DNA from: JAVVEW01 sp032251045
GTDB lineage: Bacteria > Pseudomonadota > Gammaproteobacteria > Methylococcales > Methylomonadaceae
NCBI GenBank assembly: GCA_032251045.1
Contig: JAVVEW010000043.1
Coordinates: 1-19,748 of the forward strand
Direction: 5' to 3'
Length of the DNA stretch: 19,748 nt
Numbering within the stretch: position 1 is the first letter of the stretch; every line of letters begins with the position of its first letter. Positions 1-8,266 of this stretch are shown here, one piece after another. A program made the translations under genes and the position numbers. The notes under the pieces were generated by a model. The model was given only the letters and a program-made list of their open reading frames with translations, had not been told where the DNA came from and searched no databases.

Positions 1-200
1 CCGACCACAGCGTCTGGAACTTCGCTCGCAATAGCACGAATCGCGTCCAGCGCCACCGTGGTCCGCAAGGTGATTTCCAAAACCTTGATTCCGCCTGCCA
101 CCAGTGCCTTGGCCAACGGCACGGCAGAGTCCAGGTCGTTGATCACCATAACCGGCATGACCGGCCCTAAGTTCAGTACATCGGCTGCGCTTACTGTCAT
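1..200 (-). CDS. eda: KDPG/KHG aldolase, N-terminal part (runs off the left edge)
   Basis: Reading leftwards from an ATG at 200-198 gives 66 residues beginning MTVSAADVLNLGPVMPVMVI and continuing without a stop to the window edge. The pattern (P-V-x-V-I near residue 20, then a GGIKVLEITLRT segment at about 36-47) is typical of class I 2-keto-3-deoxy-6-phosphogluconate aldolases. The Glu in LEITLRT (residue 42) corresponds to the catalytic Glu of the family; the Schiff-base Lys lies beyond the window. The enzyme cleaves KDPG to pyruvate and glyceraldehyde 3-phosphate, the last Entner-Doudoroff step. It starts only 12 bp after the stop of edd on the same strand, so the two are almost certainly one operon. 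No strong ribosome-binding site is visible before the ATG, so translational coupling to edd is likely (inference). Confidence 0.93.
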   Translation of the reverse strand, partial: MTVSAADVLNLGPVMPVMVINDLDSAVPLAKALVAGGIKVLEITLRTTVALDAIRAIASEVPDAVV

Positions 201-212
201 TGTTTTTCAGAC

Positions 213-2033
213 TCAGTCGTTGATGAATAAGTTACTGGCACCGGTTTCCGCCGAGGTTGCATTCAACCTGAAGCTGGCGAACAGATCCCGCCCCGAGCCG
301 TGATGATGATCCCTGGCATGGTTAACCGCAGGCTTTCGTGCGTTGAATTCTTTAGCATCCATCAGCACATCGACACTGCCCGCCTCGGTATCCAGACGAA
401 CCAGATCGCCGTTGCGCACTTTCGCTAATGGCCCGCCATCCATACATTCCGGGCACATATGAATCGCCGCCGGGACTTTGCCGGATGCCCCGGACATGCG
501 GCCATCGGTGACGATCGCAACCTTATAGCCTTTGTCCAGCAACACGCCCAGCGGCGGGGTTAATTTGTGCAGTTCCGGCATACCGTTGGCTTTCGGCCCC
601 TGGAAGCGGATCACGGCGACAAAATCCTGTTCCAGCTCGCCGCGTTTGAACGCCGCCATCAAATCATCCTGGTCGTCGAACACCAGCGCCGGCGCTTCGA
701 TGACCCGGTGCTGTTCACGCACCGCCGAGGTCTTGACAATGCCGCGCCCCAGATTGCCGTGCAACACATGCAGGCCACCGCCCTGAGCAAAAGGTTGTGC
801 CACAGTGGCCAGAATTTCGCTATCCAGGGCTTGTTTCGGTGCATCCTGCCAGCTTAACACGTCATCGATCAGCTTGGGTTCCTGGCGGTAGCTGTTCATG
901 CCGGGCCGGTCGGCAACCGTCAGCACGTCTTCGTGCAGCAAGCCATTGTCCAGCAACTCATTAACTAGATAGCCCATGCCACCGGCGGCCTGGAAATGAT
1001 TGATATCAGCCGAGCCGTTGGGATACACCCGGGCGAGCAGCGGAATGGCATGGGACAGTTGATCGAAATCATCCCAGTCAATCTGAATACCGGCGGCGCG
1101 GGCAATGGCCACCAGGTGCATGGTGTGGTTGGTGGAACCACCGGTGGCCAGCAAACCGACAATGGCATTGACGATGGCTTTTTCGTCGATCACTCTGCCG
1201 ATAGGCCGGTAATCATCGCCTTGCGCGGTGTATTTCAGCACTTGTTTCGCAGCCGCCTGGGTCAACGCATCGCGAAGTGGCGTGTAAGGATTGATAAACG
1301 AGGAACCGGGTAAATGCAGCCCCATGATTTCGACAATCATCTGGTTGCTGTTGGCGGTGCCGTAAAACGTGCAGGTACCGGGGCTGTGGTAGGATTTGCA
1401 TTCGGCTTCCAAAAGTTCCTCGCGGCCGATTTCACCGGCGGCAAATTTCTGCCGGGCGCGGGCTTTTTCCTTGTTGGTGATGCCGGATGTCATTGGCCCC
1501 GCCGGCACGAACACCGCCGGCAGATGGCCGAAACTGAGCGCACCAATCAATAAGCCGGGAACGATTTTATCGCACACACCTAGATACAGAGCAGCATCGA
1601 ACACATTGTGACTTAAACCCACCGCCGTGGCCATGGCAATCACATCGCGGCTGAACAAAGACAACTCCATGCCCGGCTGCCCCTGGGTCACGCCATCACA
1701 CATGGCCGGCACGCCGGCGGCGAACTGGGCCACTCCACCCGCGTCGCGAATGGCCGATTTAATCAGCTCCGGCGCATGCTCATACGGCTGATGCGCCGAC
1801 AGCATGTCGTTGTAGGACGAAACAATCGCGACATTGGGCCTTTTCATGCCGATCAGGCTGTCCTTGTCGGCGCTGGGACAGGCGGCAATAGCGTGAGCCA
1901 GATTGCCGCAAGCCATTTGGCTGCGGCTTGGCCCTTGCTGGGTCGCGGCGTCGATGCGGGCAAGGTAAACAGCACGGGTTTCCCGACTGCGCTGGATAAT
2001 GGCGGCGGTAACGTCTTCGATGACTGAATGCAT
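213..2033 (-). CDS. edd: 6-phosphogluconate dehydratase
   Basis: A 606-residue protein, the normal length for Edd, which dehydrates 6-phosphogluconate to KDPG in the cytoplasm (first committed Entner-Doudoroff step). It belongs to the IlvD/Edd dehydratase family. Visible marks are MCDGVTQGQPGMELSLFSRD (about residues 111-130), LGVCDKIVPG (151-160) and GTCTFYGTANSNQ (219-231). Cys154 and Cys221 are the expected ligands of the oxygen-sensitive Fe-S cluster, and Cys112 sits in the first family signature. A late DGRMSGASGK motif is also family-typical. The ATG at 2033 is preferred because the protein then starts like other Edd proteins and an extended -10 promoter lies about 65 bp upstream; the ribosome-binding site is weak. 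eda follows after 12 bp. IlvD (dihydroxyacid dehydratase) is the related alternative, but length, motifs and the eda neighbour favour Edd. Confidence 0.96.
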   Translation of the reverse strand: MHSVIEDVTAAIIQRSRETRAVYLARIDAATQQGPSRSQMACGNLAHAIAACPSADKDSLIGMKRPNVAIVSSYNDMLSAHQPYEHAPELIKSAIRDAGGVAQFAAGVPAMCDGVTQGQPGMELSLFSRDVIAMATAVGLSHNVFDAALYLGVCDKIVPGLLIGALSFGHLPAVFVPAGPMTSGITNKEKARARQKFAAGEIGREELLEAECKSYHSPGTCTFYGTANSNQMIVEIMGLHLPGSSFINPYTPLRDALTQAAAKQVLKYTAQGDDYRPIGRVIDEKAIVNAIVGLLATGGSTNHTMHLVAIARAAGIQIDWDDFDQLSHAIPLLARVYPNGSADINHFQAAGGMGYLVNELLDNGLLHEDVLTVADRPGMNSYRQEPKLIDDVLSWQDAPKQALDSEILATVAQPFAQGGGLHVLHGNLGRGIVKTSAVREQHRVIEAPALVFDDQDDLMAAFKRGELEQDFVAVIRFQGPKANGMPELHKLTPPLGVLLDKGYKVAIVTDGRMSGASGKVPAAIHMCPECMDGGPLAKVRNGDLVRLDTEAGSVDVLMDAKEFNARKPAVNHARDHHHGSGRDLFASFRLNATSAETGASNLFIND

Positions 2034-2097
2034 AATTCGCGATTGATTTTAAGAGATAGGGCGTTGTGCCGAAAATCAGCAGGACAAGTTGGCCGGC

Positions 2098-2106
2098 ATT
2101 ATACCA
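2098..2106 (-). promoter_or_regulatory. Extended -10 promoter of edd-eda
   Basis: On the minus strand the sequence reads TGGTATAATG, a perfect TATAAT box at 2103-2098 preceded by the TGn element of extended -10 promoters. No good -35 hexamer lies 16-18 bp upstream, as is common for this promoter class. Initiation near 2091 would leave a leader of about 58 nt before edd. I looked for a HexR-like palindrome in 2034-2255 and saw none. The region also holds a short GCGCT/AGCGC inverted repeat at 2225-2237 just past the protease stop, without a T-tract. Confidence 0.6.
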
Positions 2107-2255
2107 GCCCTGTCTGTAAAAGTCGCAGGCATGGGAACACGTCAGCAATTCTTAATTAGAAGCCCCAAAAGCACCGTAAAAATACTCAAACTGGGCATTA
2201 CTTAAGAACACACCTGACTCAAGGGCGCTTACAGCGCGGGCAATCACTGTCAGCG

Positions 2256-3452
2256 TCAACTAAAAAAGCCGTCGTCATCAACGATGGTGCGCATGGCGGT
2301 TAGCGTAATCGCTCCATCACCGAAACTGCCACCAACCGGATTGAACACATCAAGATAAAAGGTTTCTTCCAGCTCTGGAAGGGTATCGCCTATAATTTCA
2401 ACCGGAACAACCGCCTGATCCTCACCCGGATAAAGATTGAGTCGGCCATTGACCGCAATGTAATCCGCACCTGCCACAGCGGTGCCATCGCGCGTTGCGT
2501 AATCCACGCTGAGCATTTGCTCAGGCGCCACCCTGACACCGGTAAATTGCAGTAAAAAATAAGCATGACTCGTACCGGCATCGCCCTCGACCAGGCGTGT
2601 CTCAACCTGTTCAGGGGTTTGCGGCGCATCTTGATAATTGGCGCGCAAGGTCTGATCCAACCATGGCTGAAAGGCGCTGACTCGCTGCCATGCCGCAACC
2701 TCGCCAAAACTGCTGTTCACCTGGGCATCGAAATCCGGCTGACTTAACCCCGCACTCAAACTGGCGATATAACTGGCCACACCGGCAATCCGGCCATCGA
2801 TCAATGCCGGACCGCCACTGTCACCGACCGCGATCAAGCCTTCATCCAGACCCAACCCCAGATCGTTAACGCCCAACAGCTGCCCCAACGCATCTCGATT
2901 GGCAGCGCCATTGTCAAAATCCGCCACCAACTGTGTGCCCGCGACCGGTGTCCAGGCCAATCCAGAACCTAAGGCATCTTTTAGGGTACCTATATCCGCA
3001 TCAAAGCGATTCTCGGCTTTAAGACGCGTCGAACTCAAAGGGCCGTTGATATCGACACCCACCGCACCGGTACCGGCTGCACCATAACCTGCCAGAGTAA
3101 ATGTTTGCCCCACTTCATCACTGTCCCGATACAGCTCATAGCGATCAGCGCCAATAGGCGCGCTGCCATCCAGCCAGACGACCGCCAGGTCATTATTCGC
3201 ATCGACATCAAAATCAGGGTGTAAGGCGATTTTCGACACCGCCAATGTCTGTAAACCTGCCGCGGTGTCAAAACGCACCGTAGTCTCGCCGCCGCCGTTA
3301 AATAAATGCGCCGCAGTCAGCAATGCACGCCCGTCATAAAGCAAGGCCCCGGAACCCACATAATCACCAACACGGATAAACACCACGCCATCCAACACAT
3401 CACCGGTAGCACGGTATCGCGAATCGGTATAAAACCCTGTTGTTGCAACCAT
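2256..3452 (-). CDS. Trypsin-like serine protease with C-terminal Calx-beta domain
   Basis: A 398-residue protein. The start is placed at the ATG at 3452 because GGAGGGGGG lies just before it; an in-frame TTG at 3473 has no such signal. Residues about 18-268 are a chymotrypsin-fold (S1) protease with the full triad: His49 in LLTAAH, Asp88 in NNDLAVVWL and Ser212 in GDSGGPAL. Residues about 284-395 form a Calx-beta domain (VEGDAGTSHAYF, DYATRDGTAVAGADY, EETFYLDVF), a calcium-binding beta-sandwich common in secreted bacterial proteins. The protein has no signal peptide, no membrane segment and no cysteine that I can see, and it is rich in Asp, Gly and Ala. These are features of type I secretion substrates, but no exporter is nearby. 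Substrate unknown. It lies between the diguanylate cyclase and edd, 117 bp from the former, with no obvious functional link. Confidence 0.85.
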   Translation of the reverse strand: MVATTGFYTDSRYRATGDVLDGVVFIRVGDYVGSGALLYDGRALLTAAHLFNGGGETTVRFDTAAGLQTLAVSKIALHPDFDVDANNDLAVVWLDGSAPIGADRYELYRDSDEVGQTFTLAGYGAAGTGAVGVDINGPLSSTRLKAENRFDADIGTLKDALGSGLAWTPVAGTQLVADFDNGAANRDALGQLLGVNDLGLGLDEGLIAVGDSGGPALIDGRIAGVASYIASLSAGLSQPDFDAQVNSSFGEVAAWQRVSAFQPWLDQTLRANYQDAPQTPEQVETRLVEGDAGTSHAYFLLQFTGVRVAPEQMLSVDYATRDGTAVAGADYIAVNGRLNLYPGEDQAVVPVEIIGDTLPELEETFYLDVFNPVGGSFGDGAITLTAMRTIVDDDGFFS

Positions 3453-3569
3453 AACCCCCCTCCAACCTGACAAACGAGTACAAAAATAAATCTTGCCGAA
3501 CCCAACGATCAGACTTTAGCCTTAAGTTATGTGCAAACGCCTTTATGCCATATCAGGCAGCTTCAGTGC

Positions 3570-4460
3570 TTAATCATTGGCGGCAATCACCTGATTACGC
3601 CCGCGCTTTTTGGCAATATACATAGCATTGTCAGCACGATTGACAAAGTGCTGTAAGGCTTCAGGCCTCAGCCAGGTCGCCACGCCCAGGCTCGCAGTTA
3701 ATTTCAGTGTCTCCATGTCATAAGCAAGCGTACGACTGGCAATATCTTGCCGAATTTCCTCGGCCAAGGACTGCGCACCCTGTATCGCTGTATCGACCAA
3801 TAACATAACAAATTCCTCACCGCCATAGCGAAACAGCATATCCCCGCCACGGATTCGTTGCCTGATCCATTTTGCCACCGATTTCAATGCTTGATCACCA
3901 CAATCATGCCCGTGCTGATCATTGATAGTCTTAAAGTGATCAATATCCAAAAATATTAACGATAACGCCACTGCATTGCGCTCTGCCAGCTTTGCTTCTC
4001 GGTGCAGGGTCTCATTGAACGCCGAGCGGTTCCATGCCTGCGTCAAGGCATCGGTATAGGCCTGATTCAAGGCGCGCTGATAAAGACTGGCATTACGTAA
4101 GGGGTAAATCAAACAACACAACAACTGCTCTAATGTCTTCAGATCCTGCGGCTTGAACCGGCTTGCGCGCATCAACTTGATTTCGCCAAGGTCCATACCA
4201 TCGATCTTGAGCGCATAAGAACAGCTATGCCGGGTCACGATGCCTTGAGCGAGGGCCATGGAAAACTCGCTATTTTGATATAAATAACCGGTGTGTGGCA
4301 CCGTATTGGCAATTTTCTGACTGAAAATGGCCAATAACTCTGGGATTTCCAACGTTGTTTGCAAGGCACTACTAATGTCGTAATGCTCAAGGTTATAGGC
4401 ACGACTTGCTTCGAATGAGGCGTGATTTAAAACCGCCAGGTTGTTTGCTTCAGGCGACAT
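3570..4460 (-). CDS. Diguanylate cyclase with N-terminal GAF-like sensor region
   Basis: A 296-residue cytoplasmic protein starting at the ATG at 4460, chosen because AGAGGAGC lies 6 bp upstream; a longer in-frame start at 4505 lacks this. The C-terminal half is a GGDEF domain: LDIDHFKTIND (about 171-181, Mg-binding Asp172), RYGGEEFVMLL with the signature as GGEEF (213-217), and a final AKKRGRN. An RxxD inhibitory site (RGGD, 204-207) lies exactly five residues before GGEEF, so product feedback inhibition by cyclic di-GMP is expected. Residues about 25-130 have no membrane segment and look like a small GAF-type sensor domain, ending in the helix that leads into GGDEF; the ligand is unknown. 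No EAL domain is present. The gene appears monocistronic: a terminator for the gene before it lies at 4556-4580. Confidence 0.9.
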   Translation of the reverse strand: MSPEANNLAVLNHASFEASRAYNLEHYDISSALQTTLEIPELLAIFSQKIANTVPHTGYLYQNSEFSMALAQGIVTRHSCSYALKIDGMDLGEIKLMRASRFKPQDLKTLEQLLCCLIYPLRNASLYQRALNQAYTDALTQAWNRSAFNETLHREAKLAERNAVALSLIFLDIDHFKTINDQHGHDCGDQALKSVAKWIRQRIRGGDMLFRYGGEEFVMLLVDTAIQGAQSLAEEIRQDIASRTLAYDMETLKLTASLGVATWLRPEALQHFVNRADNAMYIAKKRGRNQVIAAND

Positions 4461-4555
4461 GACAAGCTCCTCTGTTGGCTGATCAAAATGATTACAACCA
4501 TACAATGCAAGCCCCGTGCCAAACCAACCAATTCGTTATAAATCAGTTAACTAAG

Positions 4556-4580
4556 AAACAAAAACGGCAAATCATTGCCG
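4556..4580 (-). terminator. Rho-independent terminator downstream of tviB
   Basis: On the minus strand there is a perfect 6-bp stem CGGCAA / TTGCCG with a 4-nt loop (4580-4565), followed at once by TTTTTGTTTC. Its orientation stops transcripts coming from tviB and insulates the cyclase gene. It lies in the 350-bp gene-free stretch 4461-4810, about 230 bp past the tviB stop, in which I see no convincing gene. Confidence 0.65.
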
Positions 4581-4780
4581 CTTACCAGCTAACCTATGCC
4601 GCTGCTGACCGATTCCTGACACCGGCCACCCCAATAAACTTATCCAAACTTAGCTGCCACTCAATTGGGTGTTATTTTCTTAACTTCACAGACGTGAGTA
4701 TCACCAAAAGCTCAGGAAAACGCGGAGGTTCGTGCCTCAACCCCAGCCTATGAGGATGTACAATGATGCATCTTCAGGAT

Positions 4781-4798
4781 TAACCCCTCGAAGGGTTA
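4781..4798 (-). repeat. Short inverted repeat just after tviB
   Basis: TAACCC and GGGTTA face each other around a 6-nt loop (CTCGAA on the plus strand), 13 bp past the tviB stop codon. On the minus strand the loop reads TTCGAG, close to a stable UUCG tetraloop. There is no T-tract, so this is more likely an mRNA 3'-end stabilising hairpin or an inefficient terminator than a full Rho-independent terminator. Confidence 0.35.
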
Positions 4799-4810
4799 CC
4801 TTGCCGGCCA

Positions 4811-6088
4811 CTATAACCGGGCATCGACCCAGGCCTTGGGTAAAACCGCTTTCAAATCATAAATAACCACTTCGTCCTTACCCAGGCTGCGCAGCGTTTT
4901 AGACGAAAACTGCCTAAACGGGTCATGCGCCACCGCCAACACAATCGCATCGTAATGCCCTGCCTCAGGTTCAACGATGGGTTTAATGCCATATTCACGC
5001 TGGGCTTCATCATGGTCGGCCCAAGGGTCGAACACATCGACACGCGCCCCATAAGAGGCCAGCTCGGCCATCATGTCGACAACTTTGGTGTTACGCAAAT
5101 CCGGGCAGTTTTCCTTGAAAGTCAGTCCCAGCACCAGCACATTGGCATCTTGAACCTGAATGCGCTTTTTCAGCATCAGCTTAACTAACTGACTGGCAAC
5201 ATAAGCCGCCATGCCATCGTTAATACGCCGACCCGACAAAATCATTTCCGGATAATAACCGATGGCCTGCGCTTTATAGGTCAGATAATAAGGATCCACG
5301 CCAATGCAGTGGCCGCCCACCAAGCCAGGACGAAACGGCAAAAAATTCCATTTACTCCCCGCCGCTTGCAATACCTCATGAGTATCGATACCCAAACGAT
5401 TAAAAATCAGCGCCAACTCATTAATCAGGGCGATATTGACATCCCGCTGGGTGTTCTCAATAACTTTTGCCGCCTCGGCGACTTTAATGCTGCTGGCTCG
5501 ATGCGTGCCGGCGCTGATAATGACCCGATACAAAGCATCCACACGCTCAGCTGCCGCAGGTGTTGAACCGGCAGTGACTTTTTTAATGGTGGTCAGACGA
5601 TGCGTTTTATCACCCGGGTTAATTCGCTCCGGGCTATATCCCACAGTAAAATCAACATTTAATTTAAGCCCCGACACTTGCTCTAGAATCGGCACACAGA
5701 CCTCTTCCGTGGCGCCTGGGTATACGGTGGACTCGTAAATAACCAGATCGCCAGGCTTCAACAGCGTCGCCAAGGCACGACTGGCTTTTTCCAACGGCGC
5801 AAAATCAGGTTGCTTGGCATGGTTAACCGGCGTTGGCACGGTGACCATAAAAATCGTCGCCGCACTTAACTCTGCCAGCTCACAACTGTAGCTTAAGCGC
5901 CCAGCGGCGGCCAACTCACCCGCATCAACTTCCCGGGTATGATCGTGACCGGCGCGTAGCTCATCTACACGCGCCTGGTTAATATCATAGCCAATGGTAT
6001 CGAAATGTTTGCCAAACTCCACAGCTAAGGGCAGCCCCACATACCCTAGCCCCAGGATCGCGATCTTGTCCCTGCCAAAGTCGATCAT
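4811..6088 (-). CDS. tviB: UDP-N-acetylglucosamine 6-dehydrogenase, TviB/VipA type
   Basis: A 425-residue protein, the same length as TviB of the Vi-antigen pathway. The start is the ATG at 6088, preceded at 5 bp by GGAGGAGAG. It is a nucleotide-sugar dehydrogenase: NAD-binding GLGYVG (13-18), then VTVPTPVN (about 82-89), YESTVYPG (118-125), VGYSPERINPGD (149-160), and the active-site GGHCIGVDPYY with catalytic Cys261. The long stretches ENTQRDVNIALINELA and SKWNFLPFRPGLVGGHC are diagnostic of the UDP-GlcNAc dehydrogenase branch (TviB/WbpA/WbpO) rather than UDP-glucose dehydrogenase. The product, UDP-N-acetylglucosaminuronic acid, feeds capsule or O-antigen synthesis. No TviC-like epimerase or polymer cluster is in the window. 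It lies 64 bp downstream of lysS on the same strand, so partial co-transcription is possible. Confidence 0.9.
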   Translation of the reverse strand: MIDFGRDKIAILGLGYVGLPLAVEFGKHFDTIGYDINQARVDELRAGHDHTREVDAGELAAAGRLSYSCELAELSAATIFMVTVPTPVNHAKQPDFAPLEKASRALATLLKPGDLVIYESTVYPGATEEVCVPILEQVSGLKLNVDFTVGYSPERINPGDKTHRLTTIKKVTAGSTPAAAERVDALYRVIISAGTHRASSIKVAEAAKVIENTQRDVNIALINELALIFNRLGIDTHEVLQAAGSKWNFLPFRPGLVGGHCIGVDPYYLTYKAQAIGYYPEMILSGRRINDGMAAYVASQLVKLMLKKRIQVQDANVLVLGLTFKENCPDLRNTKVVDMMAELASYGARVDVFDPWADHDEAQREYGIKPIVEPEAGHYDAIVLAVAHDPFRQFSSKTLRSLGKDEVVIYDLKAVLPKAWVDARL

Positions 6089-6152
6089 AACGCTCTCCTC
6101 CGTGTCTTGAATGGATGGATTAAGGTCAGAACTGCCCAGCGCTTCTGTTATG

Positions 6153-7652
6153 TCAAACTGTTTTCGGCCGCATATGCGGAAATAACAGCACATCGCGAAT
6201 CGACGGCGCGTCGGTAAACAGCATCACCAGCCGGTCGATGCCAATGCCCTCGCCTGCGGTCGGCGGCATGCCATGCTCCAGAGCGGTGATGTAATCGGCA
6301 TCATAGTGCATGGCCTCAAGATCGCCGGCGTCTTTGTCCTCAACTTGCCTCTGAAAGCGCTCGGCCTGATCTTCGGCGTCATTCAACTCGGTAAAGCCGT
6401 TGGCGATTTCCCGGCCACCGACAAAAAATTCAAAGCGGTCGGTGACATCCGGGTTGGCATCGTTGCGCCGCGCCAAAGGGGATACTTCTACCGGGTATTC
6501 GGTGATGAAAGTCGGATCGAGCAAACGATGCTCGACGGTTTTTTCAAAAATTTCAATCTGAATCTTGCCCAGGCCATAACTTTCTTTAACCGGAATGCCC
6601 AACTGACCTGCAACCTGTTCGGCTTTGGCTTGGTCGGTCAAATCGGTCAAGGTTAAATCAGGATTGAATTTCAGAATCGACTCGACCACCGTCATCCTGG
6701 CAAACGCTTTGCCAAAGTCGAAAACCTGATCTTGATAAGTGACCGTGGTTTGTCCCAGTACGGCCTCGGCCAGACCGCGCAACAAGTCTTCGGTCAGATT
6801 CATCAAATCCTGGTATTCGGCATAGGCCTGGTAAAACTCCAGCATGGTGAATTCGGGATTATGCCGGGTAGACAGACCTTCGTTACGAAAATTGCGGTTG
6901 ATTTCAAACACTCTCTCGAACCCGCCGACCACCAGGCGTTTTAAGTAAAGTTCGGGCGCGATTCGTAAATAAAGCCCCATGTCCAGGGCGTTATGATGGG
7001 TCACGAATGGCCGGGCCGTGGCGCCGCCAGGAATCACCTGCATCATCGGTGTTTCCACTTCCAGAAACTGGCGCGATATGAAAAAATCGCGGATGTAATT
7101 GACAATGAGGGTGCGTTTCAGAAACGTCTCCCGCGCCCCAGGGTTCATGATCAGATCCAGATAACGCTGACGATACCGAATTTCCTGATCGGTCAGACCA
7201 TGAAATTTCTCTGGCAATGGCCGAAGCGCCTTGGTCAGCAGGCGAATGTCATCGACATGCACGCTGAGTTCGCCAGTGTTGGTTTTGAACAACACGCCTT
7301 CAGCGCCGATGATGTCGCCGATATCCCATTTCTTGAACGATTGGTTGTAAAAACCTTCCGGTAAATCGTCGCGGGTCACATACAGCTGAATCTGACCGGA
7401 CATATCCTGAATATGGCAAAAACTGGCCTTGCCCATGATCCTTCGGGTCATCATGCGTCCGGCGACTTTAACCCTGACAGGCGTTGCTTGCAGCGCTTCT
7501 TTGGACTTGTCATCATATTCGGCGTGTAATTCGCCGGTGATGACATTGCGCCTAAAATCGGTCGGGAAAGCCTGGCCCTGCTCGCGCAATAGCGCAAGTT
7601 TGGCGCGGCGTTGGGTGATTTGTTCCTGTTCGTCTAAATGTTGTTCTGACAT
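6153..7652 (-). CDS. lysS: Lysyl-tRNA synthetase, class II
   Basis: A 499-residue cytoplasmic enzyme charging tRNA-Lys. The ATG at 7652 (MSEQHLDEQEQITQRRAKLA) gives the usual N-terminus; an in-frame extension to 7739 would overlap the upstream gene and is unlikely. The N-terminal OB-fold anticodon-binding domain covers about residues 60-150 (VAGRMMTRRIMGKASFCHIQD). The class II catalytic domain follows, with motif 2 FERVFEINRNFRNEG...HNPEFTMLEFY and motif 3 GEGIGIDRLVMLFTDAPSIRDVLLFP near the C-terminus. In E. coli and many relatives lysS directly follows prfB; here the order is kept, but a broken Rpn-family gene carrying a small transposable element sits between them. No clear independent promoter is visible in the 29-bp gap before lysS. 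Confidence 0.97.
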   Translation of the reverse strand: MSEQHLDEQEQITQRRAKLALLREQGQAFPTDFRRNVITGELHAEYDDKSKEALQATPVRVKVAGRMMTRRIMGKASFCHIQDMSGQIQLYVTRDDLPEGFYNQSFKKWDIGDIIGAEGVLFKTNTGELSVHVDDIRLLTKALRPLPEKFHGLTDQEIRYRQRYLDLIMNPGARETFLKRTLIVNYIRDFFISRQFLEVETPMMQVIPGGATARPFVTHHNALDMGLYLRIAPELYLKRLVVGGFERVFEINRNFRNEGLSTRHNPEFTMLEFYQAYAEYQDLMNLTEDLLRGLAEAVLGQTTVTYQDQVFDFGKAFARMTVVESILKFNPDLTLTDLTDQAKAEQVAGQLGIPVKESYGLGKIQIEIFEKTVEHRLLDPTFITEYPVEVSPLARRNDANPDVTDRFEFFVGGREIANGFTELNDAEDQAERFQRQVEDKDAGDLEAMHYDADYITALEHGMPPTAGEGIGIDRLVMLFTDAPSIRDVLLFPHMRPKTV

Positions 7653-7681
7653 GCGTCTGTAGTGCTTTAAGCGTTTGATTG

Positions 7682-7948
7682 TTAATGGGAATAGAATAAT
7701 TCGGCCAGCGTTTCGGCGGCCCATAGATTGTCGGCCCAAAGCTCCAGTTGTTCAGGCGCTGCGCTGTTGATTCGTTCGATGATACTCTCGTCAAGATCAC
7801 CAAAACGGCGTGCGATCAGTTTCAACAACAACGCCGCCTCGCCCTTTTGAAGACCTTGCTGCAAACCTTGTCTCAGACCCTCTTCCACACCTTTTTCCAT
7901 ACCAATCCGGAAAGAAGGCAATTTACTGTGTTCAACCCGACTTAACAT
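7682..7948 (-). CDS. Possible internal C-terminal Rpn-small-like protein (88 residues)
   Basis: Inside the 3' half of the broken Rpn gene, an in-frame ATG at 7948 is preceded by AGGAGG with exact 5-nt spacing, the best ribosome-binding site of the locus. It would give 88 residues starting MLSRVEHSKLPSFRIG, then the charged Gly-Leu-Gln repeat and the LLLKLIARRFGDLDESIIERI C-terminal domain, with no nuclease residues. E. coli rpn genes are reported to encode such C-terminal small proteins from internal starts, which inhibit the full-length nuclease. This fragment lies wholly beyond the inserted element and could survive the disruption. Caution: GAG-GAG codons for Glu-Glu create Shine-Dalgarno-like sequence by chance, so expression is an inference. 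Confidence 0.35.
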   Translation of the reverse strand: MLSRVEHSKLPSFRIGMEKGVEEGLRQGLQQGLQKGEAALLLKLIARRFGDLDESIIERINSAAPEQLELWADNLWAAETLAELFYSH

Positions 7949-8123
7949 ACGCTCCTCCTGTTCGATAACGTGTTCGAGATTACGGTTGGATGATAGCACT
8001 TCCAGCATGTGTACATATTCCCGGAACTGCCCTTCCCGATCATCGGTCAATTGCTTCAGACGGGTCAGAATATAACGCACCACATCCCGCTCGGGCCGGC
8101 CTTTGAAATCACATAAAATCGCC

Positions 8124-8143
8124 AGGAGCCTGTCCGAGAACAG
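8124..8143 (+). repeat. Left terminal inverted repeat of the MITE
   Basis: Twenty bases, AGGAGCCTGTCCGAGAACAG, perfectly matched in inverted orientation at 8267-8286. Confidence 0.9.
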
Positions 8144-8266
8144 CGATCGTCACGAGGGCGAGACCGATTTAGGCGGATATTTCGATCATTTGAGGCGAAT
8201 AGTTGTTCTATTTAACGAAAATGATCGGAGAATCCGGCCAATCCGGCTCGTCCGCAGTAGGTCAGT

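Noticed and set aside
2034..2255. Searched for a HexR-type operator controlling edd-eda.
   Set aside because: Only an imperfect AT-rich palindrome around TTCTTAATTAGAA (about 2150-2162) was seen, which does not fit the HexR pattern.
4475..4753. A 92-codon plus-strand ORF over the tviB-cyclase intergenic region.
   Set aside because: It overlaps the cyclase start and the minus-strand terminator, has no ribosome-binding site and no recognisable motif.
6089..6152. TTGACA overlapping the lysS stop as a -35 box for tviB.
   Set aside because: No acceptable -10 is found at the right distance, so tviB may depend on read-through or on a promoter I cannot identify.
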